Positions 16,202 to 24,414 of a stretch of 33,790 nucleotides of DNA are shown piece by piece (position 1 is the first letter of the stretch; the number at the start of each line of letters is the position of its first letter). Position numbers and translations under genes: made by a program. Source of the DNA: Halanaerobium sp. MA284_MarDTE_T2 (lineage in GTDB: Bacteria; Bacillota; Halanaerobiia; Halanaerobiales; Halanaerobiaceae); NCBI RefSeq assembly GCF_003337245.1, contig NZ_QPJE01000023.1, positions 1 to 33,790 on the forward strand, read 5' to 3'. The notes under the pieces are model-generated. The model ran no database searches, had not been told where the DNA came from, and saw only the letters and a program-made list of their open reading frames with translations.

Positions 16202-16674
16202 TTAGTCTGCCTAATCTTTTTAACCAGTTCTGTTGTTGATCTGCCTTTTACCTCTTTAATAAAAACTATCTTCCCCCCATATTCATAGACAGTCTCTGCT
16301 TCAGGCAAATCTTCCAGCCTGTAGTCACCGCCTTTTACATAAATCTGTGGTTTCACATCTTCCAGAAGACTCCTGCAGTCCACTTCCGAAAATGGTACAA
16401 GAAAATCTATCATATCAAGAGCAGATAATATTTCCATACGTTCTGCTCCTGGTACATAAGGACGATTACTGCCTTTAAGCTTTTTTACTGAACTGTCACT
16501 GTTAACTGCCAGTATAAGCTTATCTCCAAGTGAGGCCGCTTTTTTAAGATATCTTATATGACCAACATGAAGAATATCAAAACAACCATTTGTAAAAACA
16601 AGCAGTACTCCCTCTGCTTTTAATTTATCTGCTTTTTCTTTTAGTTCATCTCTTGTTAAAATTTCAGCTGACAC
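16198..16674 (-). CDS. rfaE2: D-glycero-beta-D-manno-heptose 1-phosphate adenylyltransferase
   Basis: A 158-residue nucleotidyltransferase corresponding to the C-terminal domain of E. coli HldE. It makes ADP-D-glycero-beta-D-manno-heptose. The family motifs are FTNGCFDILHVGHIRYLKKA (with HxGH), LILAVNSDSSVKKLKG, RMEILSALDMIDFLVPF and a closing GRSTTELVKKI. The start GTG at 16672-16674 lies inside the end of rfaE1, giving an 11-base overlap. As a stand-alone protein with a separate kinase it represents the split form of HldE. ADP-heptose serves LPS inner core or, in some Gram-positives, S-layer glycans. Confidence 0.94.
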   Translation of the reverse strand: MSAEILTRDELKEKADKLKAEGVLLVFTNGCFDILHVGHIRYLKKAASLGDKLILAVNSDSSVKKLKGSNRPYVPGAERMEILSALDMIDFLVPFSEVDCRSLLEDVKPQIYVKGGDYRLEDLPEAETVYEYGGKIVFIKEVKGRSTTELVKKIRQTK

Positions 16675-17674
16675 CCTTAACCACTTCCTTTATCAATTCT
16701 TCCGGAGTAACAACTGCCACTCCACTTTTTCGCACCACAATACCGGCTGCAGTATTAGCAATATTAACAGCCTCCTTCACCTCTGCTCCAGAAGCAAGGG
16801 CCAGAATAAGAGTGCCTACAACGGTATCTCCGGCTCCAGTTACATCAAAAACTTCTGTAAAATTAGCTGCCGGTATATGAAAAATTTCATCTCCAGGAGA
16901 GAACAGGGTCATCCCTTCTCCTCCTTGTGTAATCAGCAGATATTTAAGCTCAAGTTTATCGCGCAGCTTTAAACCTGCTCCTTCTACCTCAGCCTGTGAT
17001 TTGAGAACTTTACCACAGGCTGCAGAAGCTTCTTCCAGATTGGGAGTAGCAATACTTGCTCCTTTAAATCCAGATAAATTGTAGCGGCTGTCAACTGCCG
17101 TCATAACCTGATTTTGTTCTCCCAGATTGATCAGCCTCTGTGTCAGTTCACTACTGAAAAGTCCATTACCATAATCAGAAAACAAAATTCCATTAACCGA
17201 ATTTATATTATTTTCTACATATCTATATATCTTTTCAGAAAGTTTTCCTGAAATCGGATCAGTCACAAGGTGATCTATACGTACAACCTGCTGTCTTACC
17301 ACCTGGTCTCCACCGGCAAGAATTCTGGTTTTTTCTGCAGTGGGTCTTTTTTTGTCCTGAAGAACACCATCTGTCTTTATGTTCCGATTTTGAAGTTCTT
17401 TTTTTAGAGCTTTTCCGATTAGATCACTGCCTATAACTCCAATTAAATTAACGCCACCACCAAGGCTGGAAATATTGCTAGCAGCATTGGCACCACCACC
17501 CGGAAGAATCTTTTCATTTTTCTGCCTCAATATAAGCACCGGAGCCTCCCTGGAAAGCCGCTCCGGATCTCCAATAATAAATTTGTCAGCTATAAGATCA
17601 CCAATTACCATAATCTCCTGCTGAGAAAAAGATTTAATATATTTTATCAGTATTTCTGTATCAAAATCTGACAT
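16664..17674 (-). CDS. rfaE1: D-glycero-beta-D-manno-heptose-7-phosphate kinase
   Basis: A 336-residue PfkB-family kinase matching the N-terminal domain of HldE, which phosphorylates heptose 7-phosphate at C1. Seen: VIGDLIADKFIIGDPERLSREAPV, the glycine-rich GGGANAASNISSLGG, SDYGNGLFS, ATPNLEEASAACG and the catalytic anion-hole motif FDVTGAGDTVVGTLILALASG. ATG at 17672-17674 has AGGAGG upstream at a slightly long 13-base spacing. It is 17 bp after the small barrel-protein gene and overlaps rfaE2, so both steps are co-expressed. The intervening phosphatase (gmhB) is not in the window. Confidence 0.95.
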   Translation of the reverse strand: MSDFDTEILIKYIKSFSQQEIMVIGDLIADKFIIGDPERLSREAPVLILRQKNEKILPGGGANAASNISSLGGGVNLIGVIGSDLIGKALKKELQNRNIKTDGVLQDKKRPTAEKTRILAGGDQVVRQQVVRIDHLVTDPISGKLSEKIYRYVENNINSVNGILFSDYGNGLFSSELTQRLINLGEQNQVMTAVDSRYNLSGFKGASIATPNLEEASAACGKVLKSQAEVEGAGLKLRDKLELKYLLITQGGEGMTLFSPGDEIFHIPAANFTEVFDVTGAGDTVVGTLILALASGAEVKEAVNIANTAAGIVVRKSGVAVVTPEELIKEVVKGVS

Positions 17675-17691
17675 TTTACTATAAATTCCTC

Positions 17692-18219
17692 CTAAAGTTT
17701 AACTTCAAGTCCCAGATTAACTACATCTTCATCAAGATCCCAGTAGAGGTTTCCCAGTCCGATAATAAAACTGCTCCTGCGGGTCATCGGAACAGACATT
17801 CCTCCCCGGTAATATGCATGGTTATCCAGATCTTCATCTATAAAATAATAGGTTTCCCAAAAAAAATTGTTGCCTGAATAAAGTGTGCTGGCAGAAACAC
17901 CGATCGCTTTGCCAAAATCTATTCCATCGGCTTCATCTGTAAAAAGAAGGTGGGCATCAATTCTATAGGTTTGCCTCATCACAGCATTTAAACCAAATAA
18001 ACAGCCAGCATGAAAATCATCGCCATCATATCCCAGAGTAAAACCAGCGGTATTTCCATTATTCATTCCAAAATCAGCATCAAGCTGAAGTATATCTATA
18101 TCTGAAGAATCTCCAGAAACCGTATATTCCACAGCCCGAAGATCTGCAGCTTTTCCCACAATTGAAAACATCAAAAGCAGAATTATAGTTAATAAAACAA
18201 TATGTCTTTTTTTGAGCAT
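17692..18219 (-). CDS. Small secreted beta-rich protein, likely outer-membrane barrel
   Basis: A 175-residue protein of unknown family. A clear signal peptide (MLKKRHIVLLTIILLLMFSIVGKAA) is followed by a mature part of alternating short strands with Gly, Asp, Asn turns, for example NTAGFTLGYDGDDFHAGCLFGLN and SSFIIGLGNLYWDLDEDVVNLGLEVKL. The regular amphipathic strands and a C-terminus ending in a hydrophobic residue fit a six- to eight-stranded outer-membrane barrel. ATG at 18217-18219 has GGGAGAG upstream. It sits between the SPOR/glycosidase gene (22 bp) and rfaE1 (17 bp), consistent with an envelope role. Confidence 0.7.
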   Translation of the reverse strand: MLKKRHIVLLTIILLLMFSIVGKAADLRAVEYTVSGDSSDIDILQLDADFGMNNGNTAGFTLGYDGDDFHAGCLFGLNAVMRQTYRIDAHLLFTDEADGIDFGKAIGVSASTLYSGNNFFWETYYFIDEDLDNHAYYRGGMSVPMTRRSSFIIGLGNLYWDLDEDVVNLGLEVKL

Positions 18220-18241
18220 TAATATCTCTCCCTATTTTTAT

Positions 18242-20383
18242 TTATCTATATTTATCTATCAGAAGCCCGTTACTTATTAATCTTTTCTCATTGGGGTTAT
18301 TCATAGTAAATCCCCGGATTACCATTCTGGCAGAACCGCCTCCATCAAGGTTCACAGCATCTTCTGCACCAAGCCACTTCAAAAGATCTGCCATTTCCTC
18401 AAGTGTCATACCAATACTAAAATCTGGCTGTCTGCCATCTACAGTCACCAGCATAAGCTGATTTTTAGAATTTACCCCGAGTGCAGTTCTGGGAGCTCTT
18501 CCCAGCAGAATATCATTCTGAAATTTTTCTTCAGAACCGGTAATATCTATTTCACCATTTTTTAAAAGGCGTGGTCCACCGGCAAGTGCATGAACAATAT
18601 TGTTCTCCTCAAAATCCGGTGAAAATTTATGGTTTAATTTTATATCAATACCAATTATATTATACAATATACTATCAAGTCCTACAAATTTTTTATCAAT
18701 TCTCAGTACAAAACCATCTGGTGGAATAAGATTTTTGCTTCCCTCCTCTTTTTCCAAACCGATAATTTTACCTTTTCTAATTACTATATCGATCATTCCT
18801 TTTTTTAGAGGGGGAACTCTGTCATCATAGTAATTATTATAAATTACAGCTTCTTCAGCCTTTGGTTCTCTGTTGATCCCGCTGAGTTTAATTTTTCGGC
18901 CGTCAGCAAATACAGCATTCCCCTCCCACTCTACCTGAGAAATAGATGCTTCTCCATCTTTATTGAAGAGAACAGCGGTTCTGCTGCTGATAGGTTCACT
19001 TATAAGCTCACCATCCAGGTACAGCAGTCCCAATGGACGTCCGGAATAATGAAAATAACCTCCATTGACTCCAGCAAGAGCACCTTTTTCTTTCACAATA
19101 TCGGCCAGATCTTCCCTGCCTGCAACTACACCACGGGCCAGCACCGGCTTTATTTTTAGATTCTGGTTTTTAAGATTCATTTCAACAGCAGTTATAATAC
19201 GCGGGCCATACCATGTCATCTGTCTGATCTCCCTGAACTTTAAACCTGAGGTTACATTTGCTGTAAACTTAACCTCTGTATCAACTATCTTTCGGATATC
19301 CTTAAATTCAGCATCAGGATAATAGTGTTCTATTATCTCCTTATAAGAAAAATCTGCCTGTGCAAGTGGTACTATACCTGCTTTGGGCCTCATAACATTT
19401 CTTTTTCTCCCGTAGTCTTCATTAGTATATAAGCTGCCGTTTTTGGTCAGTATAATACCTTTTGTAGATTCAGCTGCAGAAAGAAATTCTTCCACAATAG
19501 AACCATCTCTAAACTCTTTTATATTTTCCAGCAGTGATCCCTGACTAGCAATCATATGAAGAACATAACTTCTATAGATAATTGACTGTGCTTTGAGAGC
19601 CTCACCAGGAGCATTTTTAGCCATATTAAGCTGCAGGAAATGAGCTGTAAGGTATTCTATATCCAGTTCATATAACATCAGCACACCTGAATTTAAAGTT
19701 CTAAACTGAAAATCTCCTTTTAGAGAAATGCCATTAACATTGAAGATACCGGAGATATTAAGCCGCTCATCGGTTTTTATTCTATTTCCTCTGGCAGTAT
19801 ATAAAGCAGCTCTATTATCTAGTATTCCACTCATATTTTTATTTACATCCAACTGCGAAAACTGTTTGAGCCAGACCTGCCATCCATCTTTTTTAAGTTT
19901 TTGCACATCTGGAGCAGCAGACTGCTTACTGGAATATCTGCCGACCATAATTTTATATAAGTTTCCTTCATTATTTATATGAACATCATTATATCCCTGT
20001 TCATAAAGTTTATTTTTCATTTTTTCTGCTTTGTTTTTGTCGGAAGAAGCAAAAACCTGTATAGAGCAGTAAGGTTTTTGCTGTGAGATATTTCTTCTAC
20101 TTACAAAAAACAACTTTTCTTTGTCAAGCTGATATATTTTTTCTCCTGTATATGAATCTTTTAGAAAACTATCTTCTAAAACTTCAATTTCAATTTTGGA
20201 AGATGTACTAAAAACTGGTATGTATATTTTTCTTTCTGCCTCAATAAAATCTCTTATTCCACGTGAAAAAAACTCCTCTGCAGCTGCCGGTATAGTCAAA
20301 AAATCCTGCATAAAAACTGCAATCAGGAATATAATAATAAGACCATATCTTAATGAAAAATTTCTTTTATTCAAAACATTCAT
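18242..20383 (-). CDS. SPOR + SpoIID-like + phosphodiester glycosidase three-domain protein
   Basis: A 713-residue exported protein. After a signal/anchor (about 12-35) comes a SPOR domain (about 104-175; YCSIQVFASSDKNKAEKMKNKLYEQGY, YKIMVGRYSS), which binds denuded peptidoglycan. Then a SpoIID/LytB-like domain (about 190-355; APGEALKAQSIIYRSYVL, EIIEHYYPDAEF), whose catalytic Glu position reads Asn (LNM instead of SEM). Last, a phosphodiester glycosidase (NAGPA/DUF2233) domain from about 385 (LAGVNGGYFHYSGRPLG, HALAGGPRLLKNGE, PRTALGVN, VNLDGGGSARM). ATG at 20381-20383 has AGGAG. It heads the operon that contains sigH, with a sigma-H-like promoter. Likely role: cleaving or editing phosphodiester-linked wall polymers at sites of peptidoglycan remodelling (inference). 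Confidence 0.9.
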   Translation of the reverse strand: MNVLNKRNFSLRYGLIIIFLIAVFMQDFLTIPAAAEEFFSRGIRDFIEAERKIYIPVFSTSSKIEIEVLEDSFLKDSYTGEKIYQLDKEKLFFVSRRNISQQKPYCSIQVFASSDKNKAEKMKNKLYEQGYNDVHINNEGNLYKIMVGRYSSKQSAAPDVQKLKKDGWQVWLKQFSQLDVNKNMSGILDNRAALYTARGNRIKTDERLNISGIFNVNGISLKGDFQFRTLNSGVLMLYELDIEYLTAHFLQLNMAKNAPGEALKAQSIIYRSYVLHMIASQGSLLENIKEFRDGSIVEEFLSAAESTKGIILTKNGSLYTNEDYGRKRNVMRPKAGIVPLAQADFSYKEIIEHYYPDAEFKDIRKIVDTEVKFTANVTSGLKFREIRQMTWYGPRIITAVEMNLKNQNLKIKPVLARGVVAGREDLADIVKEKGALAGVNGGYFHYSGRPLGLLYLDGELISEPISSRTAVLFNKDGEASISQVEWEGNAVFADGRKIKLSGINREPKAEEAVIYNNYYDDRVPPLKKGMIDIVIRKGKIIGLEKEEGSKNLIPPDGFVLRIDKKFVGLDSILYNIIGIDIKLNHKFSPDFEENNIVHALAGGPRLLKNGEIDITGSEEKFQNDILLGRAPRTALGVNSKNQLMLVTVDGRQPDFSIGMTLEEMADLLKWLGAEDAVNLDGGGSARMVIRGFTMNNPNEKRLISNGLLIDKYR

Positions 20384-20426
20384 CTCCTATTTTTGAGAAA
20401 TGAGGCACAATTTCTTCTATATCAAT

Positions 20427-20455
20427 ATATTTTATCTTAATATCTTATTTCCTGC
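20427..20455 (-). promoter_or_regulatory. Sigma-H-type promoter candidate for the sigH-containing operon
   Basis: On the minus strand GCAGGAAAT (20455-20447) matches RnAGGAwww. After 11 bases comes ATAAAATAT (20435-20427), matching RnnGAATww with one change (AAAT for GAAT). The leader would be about 37 nt. If used, sigH would be transcribed by its own holoenzyme. Confidence 0.45.
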
Positions 20456-20457
20456 CT

Positions 20458-20503
20458 GAATTTTGAAAAATTTTTGTTATTTGGTTTAAAAACTTCAAAA
20501 TTC
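20458..20503. promoter_or_regulatory. 10-bp perfect inverted repeat in the divergent control region
   Basis: GAATTTTGAA (20458-20467) and TTCAAAATTC (20494-20503) form a perfect inverted repeat 26 bp apart, each flanked outside by CCTGCC-type sequence on opposite sides (GGCAGG motifs). It abuts the sigma-H-like -35 of the operon on the left. It could be an operator for a dimeric regulator, or a hairpin. Confidence 0.4.
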
Positions 20504-20744
20504 CTGCCTCATCCTATTTAGCAGCTTAATTTAAAAAATTAGAAAAAATTTTTCCTAAATTATTTTACGATAAATCTGCAGTTTATGATAAAATAGACAG
20601 TACAAATCGATTAATTAAGTAAATTAAAGGGAAATTTAAGCCGGATTTAAGCAGAAAACAGTATATAAAAAAATAAAGCATTATAAACAATACAAAATAT
20701 TTTAATCTAATTAAATTAATCAAATTTAAAGTAAAGGTGATTTT
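20504..20744. other. Divergent intergenic region before the radical SAM gene
   Basis: No gene was seen. A TTAG-A5/T5-CTAA quasi-palindrome lies near 20540-20560. A plus-strand promoter may lie around 20573-20602 (TTTACG followed after 18-19 bases by ATAAAAT), but it is weak. The ribosome site AAAGGTGAT for the plus-strand gene is at 20730-20740. Confidence 0.4.
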
Positions 20745-22403
20745 ATGGATAATTACAAAATCAAAGCAGCAGTTATAGACGGTTATCTGGATGAGCCTTC
20801 ATGTCTAGGAGTTCCTCCATATATTTCTCCCCATGTCCGCTACCTCTGGGGTGCTCTTATTGATGCCGGACTGGACAGAGAAAAAATGACTTATATTACA
20901 ATAGATGATTTTAGAAATAAAAAAGAATATTATTTTGAAGAGCTGGAGAATTACGATATTCTGATAGTCACCGCAGGTACAACAGTACCGGGCCATTATA
21001 TGGGAGGCAAACCCGCTTCTGCTGCAGAAATAGAAGAAATCTCAAAAAAGGTATTTTATCCAACCAGAGTACTGGGAGGACCTATCACACTGATAAAAAA
21101 CATGACAGAACGTTTTGAAAAAAATTATGATATTATTAGTGCTGAAATAACAGCGGCTGATATTTATCAGCGCCTTAAAGACACTAAAATAAAAACTGCA
21201 AACTTTGCTGAAATGATAGACAGATGGTCTGTGCTGGGGGCTGAAGTTGTCAGAAATCATCCTTTTTATCCAAATTTAATGGCAGAAATAGAAACTTTTC
21301 GGGGCTGCCCCCGGACCAGTCACTGTACCTTCTGCAGTGAACGACTCAAAAAAATAAGATACAGCAGAAATGCTGCCGGTATCGCAGAAGAAATAAGAGC
21401 TCTGGCAGAAAATGGTATCCATCATTTCCGACTTGGAAGTCAGACAGATCTGCTTCTTTATGGAGCAGAAACTTCTTCTGGAAAATTTATTCCAGCATCA
21501 GAAAAAATACTTGATCTCTATCAGGGGATCAGATCAGCCGATCCTGAGTTAAAAGTACTGCACATGGATAATATTAATCCGGCTACAATTGCACACTATC
21601 CAAAAATATCATCCAGAATACTGGAAATAATAACTAAGTACAATACAGCCGGTGATATAGCAGCATTTGGAGTGGAATCTGCAGATCCACTTGTACTGAA
21701 AAAAAATAATATAGACACAACAGTAGAGGAAAGTATTAAAGCTATTAAAATAGTCAATCAAATTGGAGGTAGGCGGGAAGATGGAATTCCTAAACTGCTT
21801 CCAGGAATTAACTTTCTGCACGGCCTGATCGGAGAAAGGAAAGAAACATTTGCATATAATTTTAATTATCTCAAAAAAATACTGGATATGGGATTAATGC
21901 TGCGCAGAATAAATATCAGGCAGGTGTTCAGGCTGGGCAGCTATCCTGAAGTAAAATACAGCCAGGGAAAGTTTATAAACTACAAGAAAAAGGTAAACGA
22001 AGAGATAAACAAAGTAATGCTGCAGAGAGTTTTCCCTTATGGTACTGAAATTAAAGACCTTTATGTAGATCAGAGGAAAGGCAATTTAACTTTTGCCAGA
22101 CAGCTGGCAAGCTACCCCATTCTGGTTGGTATACCCGGCCACCTCACCGAAGATAAAATAGAACGGGCTAAGGTAGTTGATCACGGCTACAGATCAATTA
22201 CAGCACTAAAATGGCCAAAAAAAATAGATGACTACAAACTATATGAGCTGGAAGCAGTTCCAGGTATAGGGAGCAAAAGGGCTGCCAGAATAATAGCTGA
22301 ACAGCCCCGCAATATAAATCAACTCAAATCAATTATAGGAGAAAATCTCCCCATTGGAGATATTTCCAGCTGGTTTATCTTTAATAACCAAGCTGATAAT
22401 TAA
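20745..22403 (+). CDS. Radical SAM protein with C-terminal helix-hairpin-helix (COG1031-like)
   Basis: A 552-residue predicted Fe-S oxidoreductase of unknown substrate. The N-terminal ~170 residues resemble a Rossmann-like, B12-binding-type domain (VIDGYLDEPSCLGVPPY, ILIVTAGTTVPGHYMGG). The cluster motif at Cys188, Cys194 and Cys197 (RGCPRTSHCTFCSE) has spacing CX5CX2C rather than the usual CX3CX2C. Radical SAM barrel strands follow (HFRLGSQTDLLLYG, AFGVESADPLVLKKNN), and the C-terminus has a helix-hairpin-helix (LEAVPGIGSKRAARIIAE), suggesting nucleic-acid contact. This architecture is, as far as I recall, commonest in archaea, so transfer is possible. It is the only confident plus-strand gene; its last 23 bases overlap the convergent dehydrogenase gene. 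ATG follows AAAGGTGAT. Confidence 0.85.
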   Translation: MDNYKIKAAVIDGYLDEPSCLGVPPYISPHVRYLWGALIDAGLDREKMTYITIDDFRNKKEYYFEELENYDILIVTAGTTVPGHYMGGKPASAAEIEEISKKVFYPTRVLGGPITLIKNMTERFEKNYDIISAEITAADIYQRLKDTKIKTANFAEMIDRWSVLGAEVVRNHPFYPNLMAEIETFRGCPRTSHCTFCSERLKKIRYSRNAAGIAEEIRALAENGIHHFRLGSQTDLLLYGAETSSGKFIPASEKILDLYQGIRSADPELKVLHMDNINPATIAHYPKISSRILEIITKYNTAGDIAAFGVESADPLVLKKNNIDTTVEESIKAIKIVNQIGGRREDGIPKLLPGINFLHGLIGERKETFAYNFNYLKKILDMGLMLRRINIRQVFRLGSYPEVKYSQGKFINYKKKVNEEINKVMLQRVFPYGTEIKDLYVDQRKGNLTFARQLASYPILVGIPGHLTEDKIERAKVVDHGYRSITALKWPKKIDDYKLYELEAVPGIGSKRAARIIAEQPRNINQLKSIIGENLPIGDISSWFIFNNQADN

Positions 22404-23340
22404 TTATATTTATCAATTCTCTATCATTTACAAATCTATCGATATTTGAAGTAAAAACTTCTACGGCACGTTTATTGTAATCTGGAAATAGCCCACCTAC
22501 ATGTGGAGTTAAAATTAGATTTTCTTTATCATAAAGGGGAGAGTCTTCAGGTAGTGGTTCTTCCCTGTATACATCAAGGGCCGCTCCGGCAATAACTCCA
22601 TCTTTAAGTGCCTGAATCAAATCTTCTTCTACCACAACTTCTCCTCTGGCAATATTTATAAAATAGGCCGAATCCTTCATAAGTGCAAAAAGCCTCTGGT
22701 TAAACATATCTCTGGTCTCTTCTGTAAGTGGAACTGCTGCAACAGTAAAGTCTGCTTCTACCAGCCTTTTTTCCAGTTTATCAGCTGAATATACTTTATC
22801 AAAACCTTCTGGAACAATGGACGGGTCGCGCTTGATGCCGATTATCTCCATACCAAAGGCAGCTGCTCTAACAGCAATAGCAGTTCCCACAGCACCTGTT
22901 CCCACTATAAGAAGCTTTTTATCTCTCAAAATATCAACTTTCAGCTTATCCCATATATGTTCCTGCTGCTGTTTAAAAAAATCTTTAAACCTGCGGCTGA
23001 AGGCTATTAGATAACCTACAACCTGTTCACCTAAAGAATCCACATGTATACCACTCATATTTGTCAGCACAATATCTTTTTCCTGCAGAAGCGGCTTTAT
23101 ACTGTCAGAAAGAAGTCCATCCAAACCTGCAGACCAGCTCTGTATCCACTTTAATTTTTCTGCCTTTTCTATAACTTCTTTTTCGGAAAAACTGCCTACA
23201 CAAACCATAATATCTGTATCAACAATCTCCTGCAGCTGTTTATCTTTTTCTTCTGCAATAACCACCTCAGCATCCGGAAGCTCCTGTTTAATCTTTTTTA
23301 TATATTTCTCATTTAAATCTAATACTGACATTATTTTCAT
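22381..23340 (-). CDS. D-2-hydroxyacid dehydrogenase (NAD-binding, D-isomer specific)
   Basis: A 319-residue enzyme of the D-isomer-specific 2-hydroxyacid dehydrogenase family. The Rossmann motif is VGTGAVGTAIAVRAAAFGMEIIGI. The catalytic Arg is in INIARGEVVVEEDLIQALKDG, Glu in REEPLPEDSPLYD and His in LILTPHVGG. The N-terminal substrate domain (WIQSWSAGLDGL) resembles the branch annotated as phosphoglycerate-dehydrogenase-like or hydroxypyruvate/ketoacid reductases; the substrate is unknown. ATG at 23338-23340 has GGGAGGG upstream. It has a near-perfect sigma-H-type promoter about 55 bp upstream and is 93 bp downstream of galU. Its 3' end overlaps the radical SAM gene with no visible terminator between them. 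Confidence 0.9.
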   Translation of the reverse strand: MKIMSVLDLNEKYIKKIKQELPDAEVVIAEEKDKQLQEIVDTDIMVCVGSFSEKEVIEKAEKLKWIQSWSAGLDGLLSDSIKPLLQEKDIVLTNMSGIHVDSLGEQVVGYLIAFSRRFKDFFKQQQEHIWDKLKVDILRDKKLLIVGTGAVGTAIAVRAAAFGMEIIGIKRDPSIVPEGFDKVYSADKLEKRLVEADFTVAAVPLTEETRDMFNQRLFALMKDSAYFINIARGEVVVEEDLIQALKDGVIAGAALDVYREEPLPEDSPLYDKENLILTPHVGGLFPDYNKRAVEVFTSNIDRFVNDRELINIINYQLGY

Positions 23341-23394
23341 TACATAAACCCTCCCTCTACTTTACTACTCAATAATTTTTTAATTTATTTATAT

Positions 23395-23423
23395 TTATTC
23401 TGTTTTGCCCAACTATATCCTGC
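23395..23423 (-). promoter_or_regulatory. Sigma-H-type promoter of the D-2-hydroxyacid dehydrogenase gene
   Basis: On the minus strand GCAGGATAT (23423-23415) and ACAGAATAA (23403-23395) match the sigma-H consensus at every defined position, with 11 bases between the elements. The predicted leader is about 50 nt. This is the best match in the window. Confidence 0.65.
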
Positions 23424-23433
23424 TTATTTATGC

Positions 23434-24303
23434 TTAAAAATTATCTACTACCTTTTTTAAATAATCAGCAAATTCTTCTTTAAACTCTTTTCTCCTCAGT
23501 GCAAAATCAACTGTCGCCTTTAGAAAACCCATTTTATTACCCACATCATACCTCTGTCCTTCAAAATCATAGGCATAGATTTTCTTTCTGGACAATAGAG
23601 TTTTTAATGCATCTGTCAGCTGAATTTCGCCTCCACGTCCGGGAGGTGTATTTTCTATAATCGGGAAAATATCCGGAGTAATAATATAACGGCCCAAAAT
23701 GGCAAGTTCTGAAGGTGCTTCTTCAACAGAAGGTTTTTCTATCAGATCTTCAGCAAGATAGAGATCCCCATCTTTCTGGCTGAAATCAACAATTCCATAT
23801 TTACACACATCTCTGTGCGGAACTGTCTGACAGCCAAGCACAGGGCTCTCCGTTTTTTCGTAAATTTCTATCAACTGCTTTATAGCTGGGATTTTGGAAT
23901 AAATAACATCATCTCCCAGCAGAACTGCAAATGGATCATTTCCCACAAAAGTTTTAGCACAATAGATGGCATGTCCGAGGCCTTTTGCCTCTTTCTGGCG
24001 CACTGTATGTACCCTGATCATGCTGGAAATTTTTCTGACTGTTGTCAGCATTTCATCTTTATCCTGTTTTTCTAAAGCCATCTCAAGCTCAGCACATTTA
24101 TCAAAATGATCTTCTATCGACTGCTTGTTGCGGGCTGTAATTAAAAGGATATCTTCTATACCTGCCTCTACTGCTTCTTCAACAATATACTGTATTGTCG
24201 GTTTGTCAACTATGGGCAGCATTTCTTTTGGCTGTGCTTTAGTGGCAGGTAAAAATCTGGTTCCCCAACCTGCAGCTGGAATTACTGCTTTTGTGACTTT
24301 CAT
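23434..24303 (-). CDS. galU: UTP-glucose-1-phosphate uridylyltransferase
   Basis: A 289-residue enzyme making UDP-glucose from UTP and glucose 1-phosphate, the precursor of many surface glycans. The nucleotide-binding signature VIPAAGWGTRFLPATKAQPKEMLP is followed by DKPTIQYIVEEAVEAGI, AKGLGHAIYCAKTFVG with FAVLLGDDV, LIEKPS and GRGGEIQLTDAL, all standard for GalU. Length is typical. ATG at 24301-24303 has AGGAGTGTGAT upstream. It is near the phosphohexomutase gene, which supplies glucose 1-phosphate, with the patatin gene between them. Confidence 0.96.
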   Translation of the reverse strand: MKVTKAVIPAAGWGTRFLPATKAQPKEMLPIVDKPTIQYIVEEAVEAGIEDILLITARNKQSIEDHFDKCAELEMALEKQDKDEMLTTVRKISSMIRVHTVRQKEAKGLGHAIYCAKTFVGNDPFAVLLGDDVIYSKIPAIKQLIEIYEKTESPVLGCQTVPHRDVCKYGIVDFSQKDGDLYLAEDLIEKPSVEEAPSELAILGRYIITPDIFPIIENTPPGRGGEIQLTDALKTLLSRKKIYAYDFEGQRYDVGNKMGFLKATVDFALRRKEFKEEFADYLKKVVDNF

Positions 24304-24414
24304 TATATCACACTCCTAAATTTTTTTATTTGTTTTATCTATTTAATTTGTTCTATTAATGTTCAACATATAATTATTTAAGTTTATTCCACAACAAACA
24401 TTTTAACAATCAAA

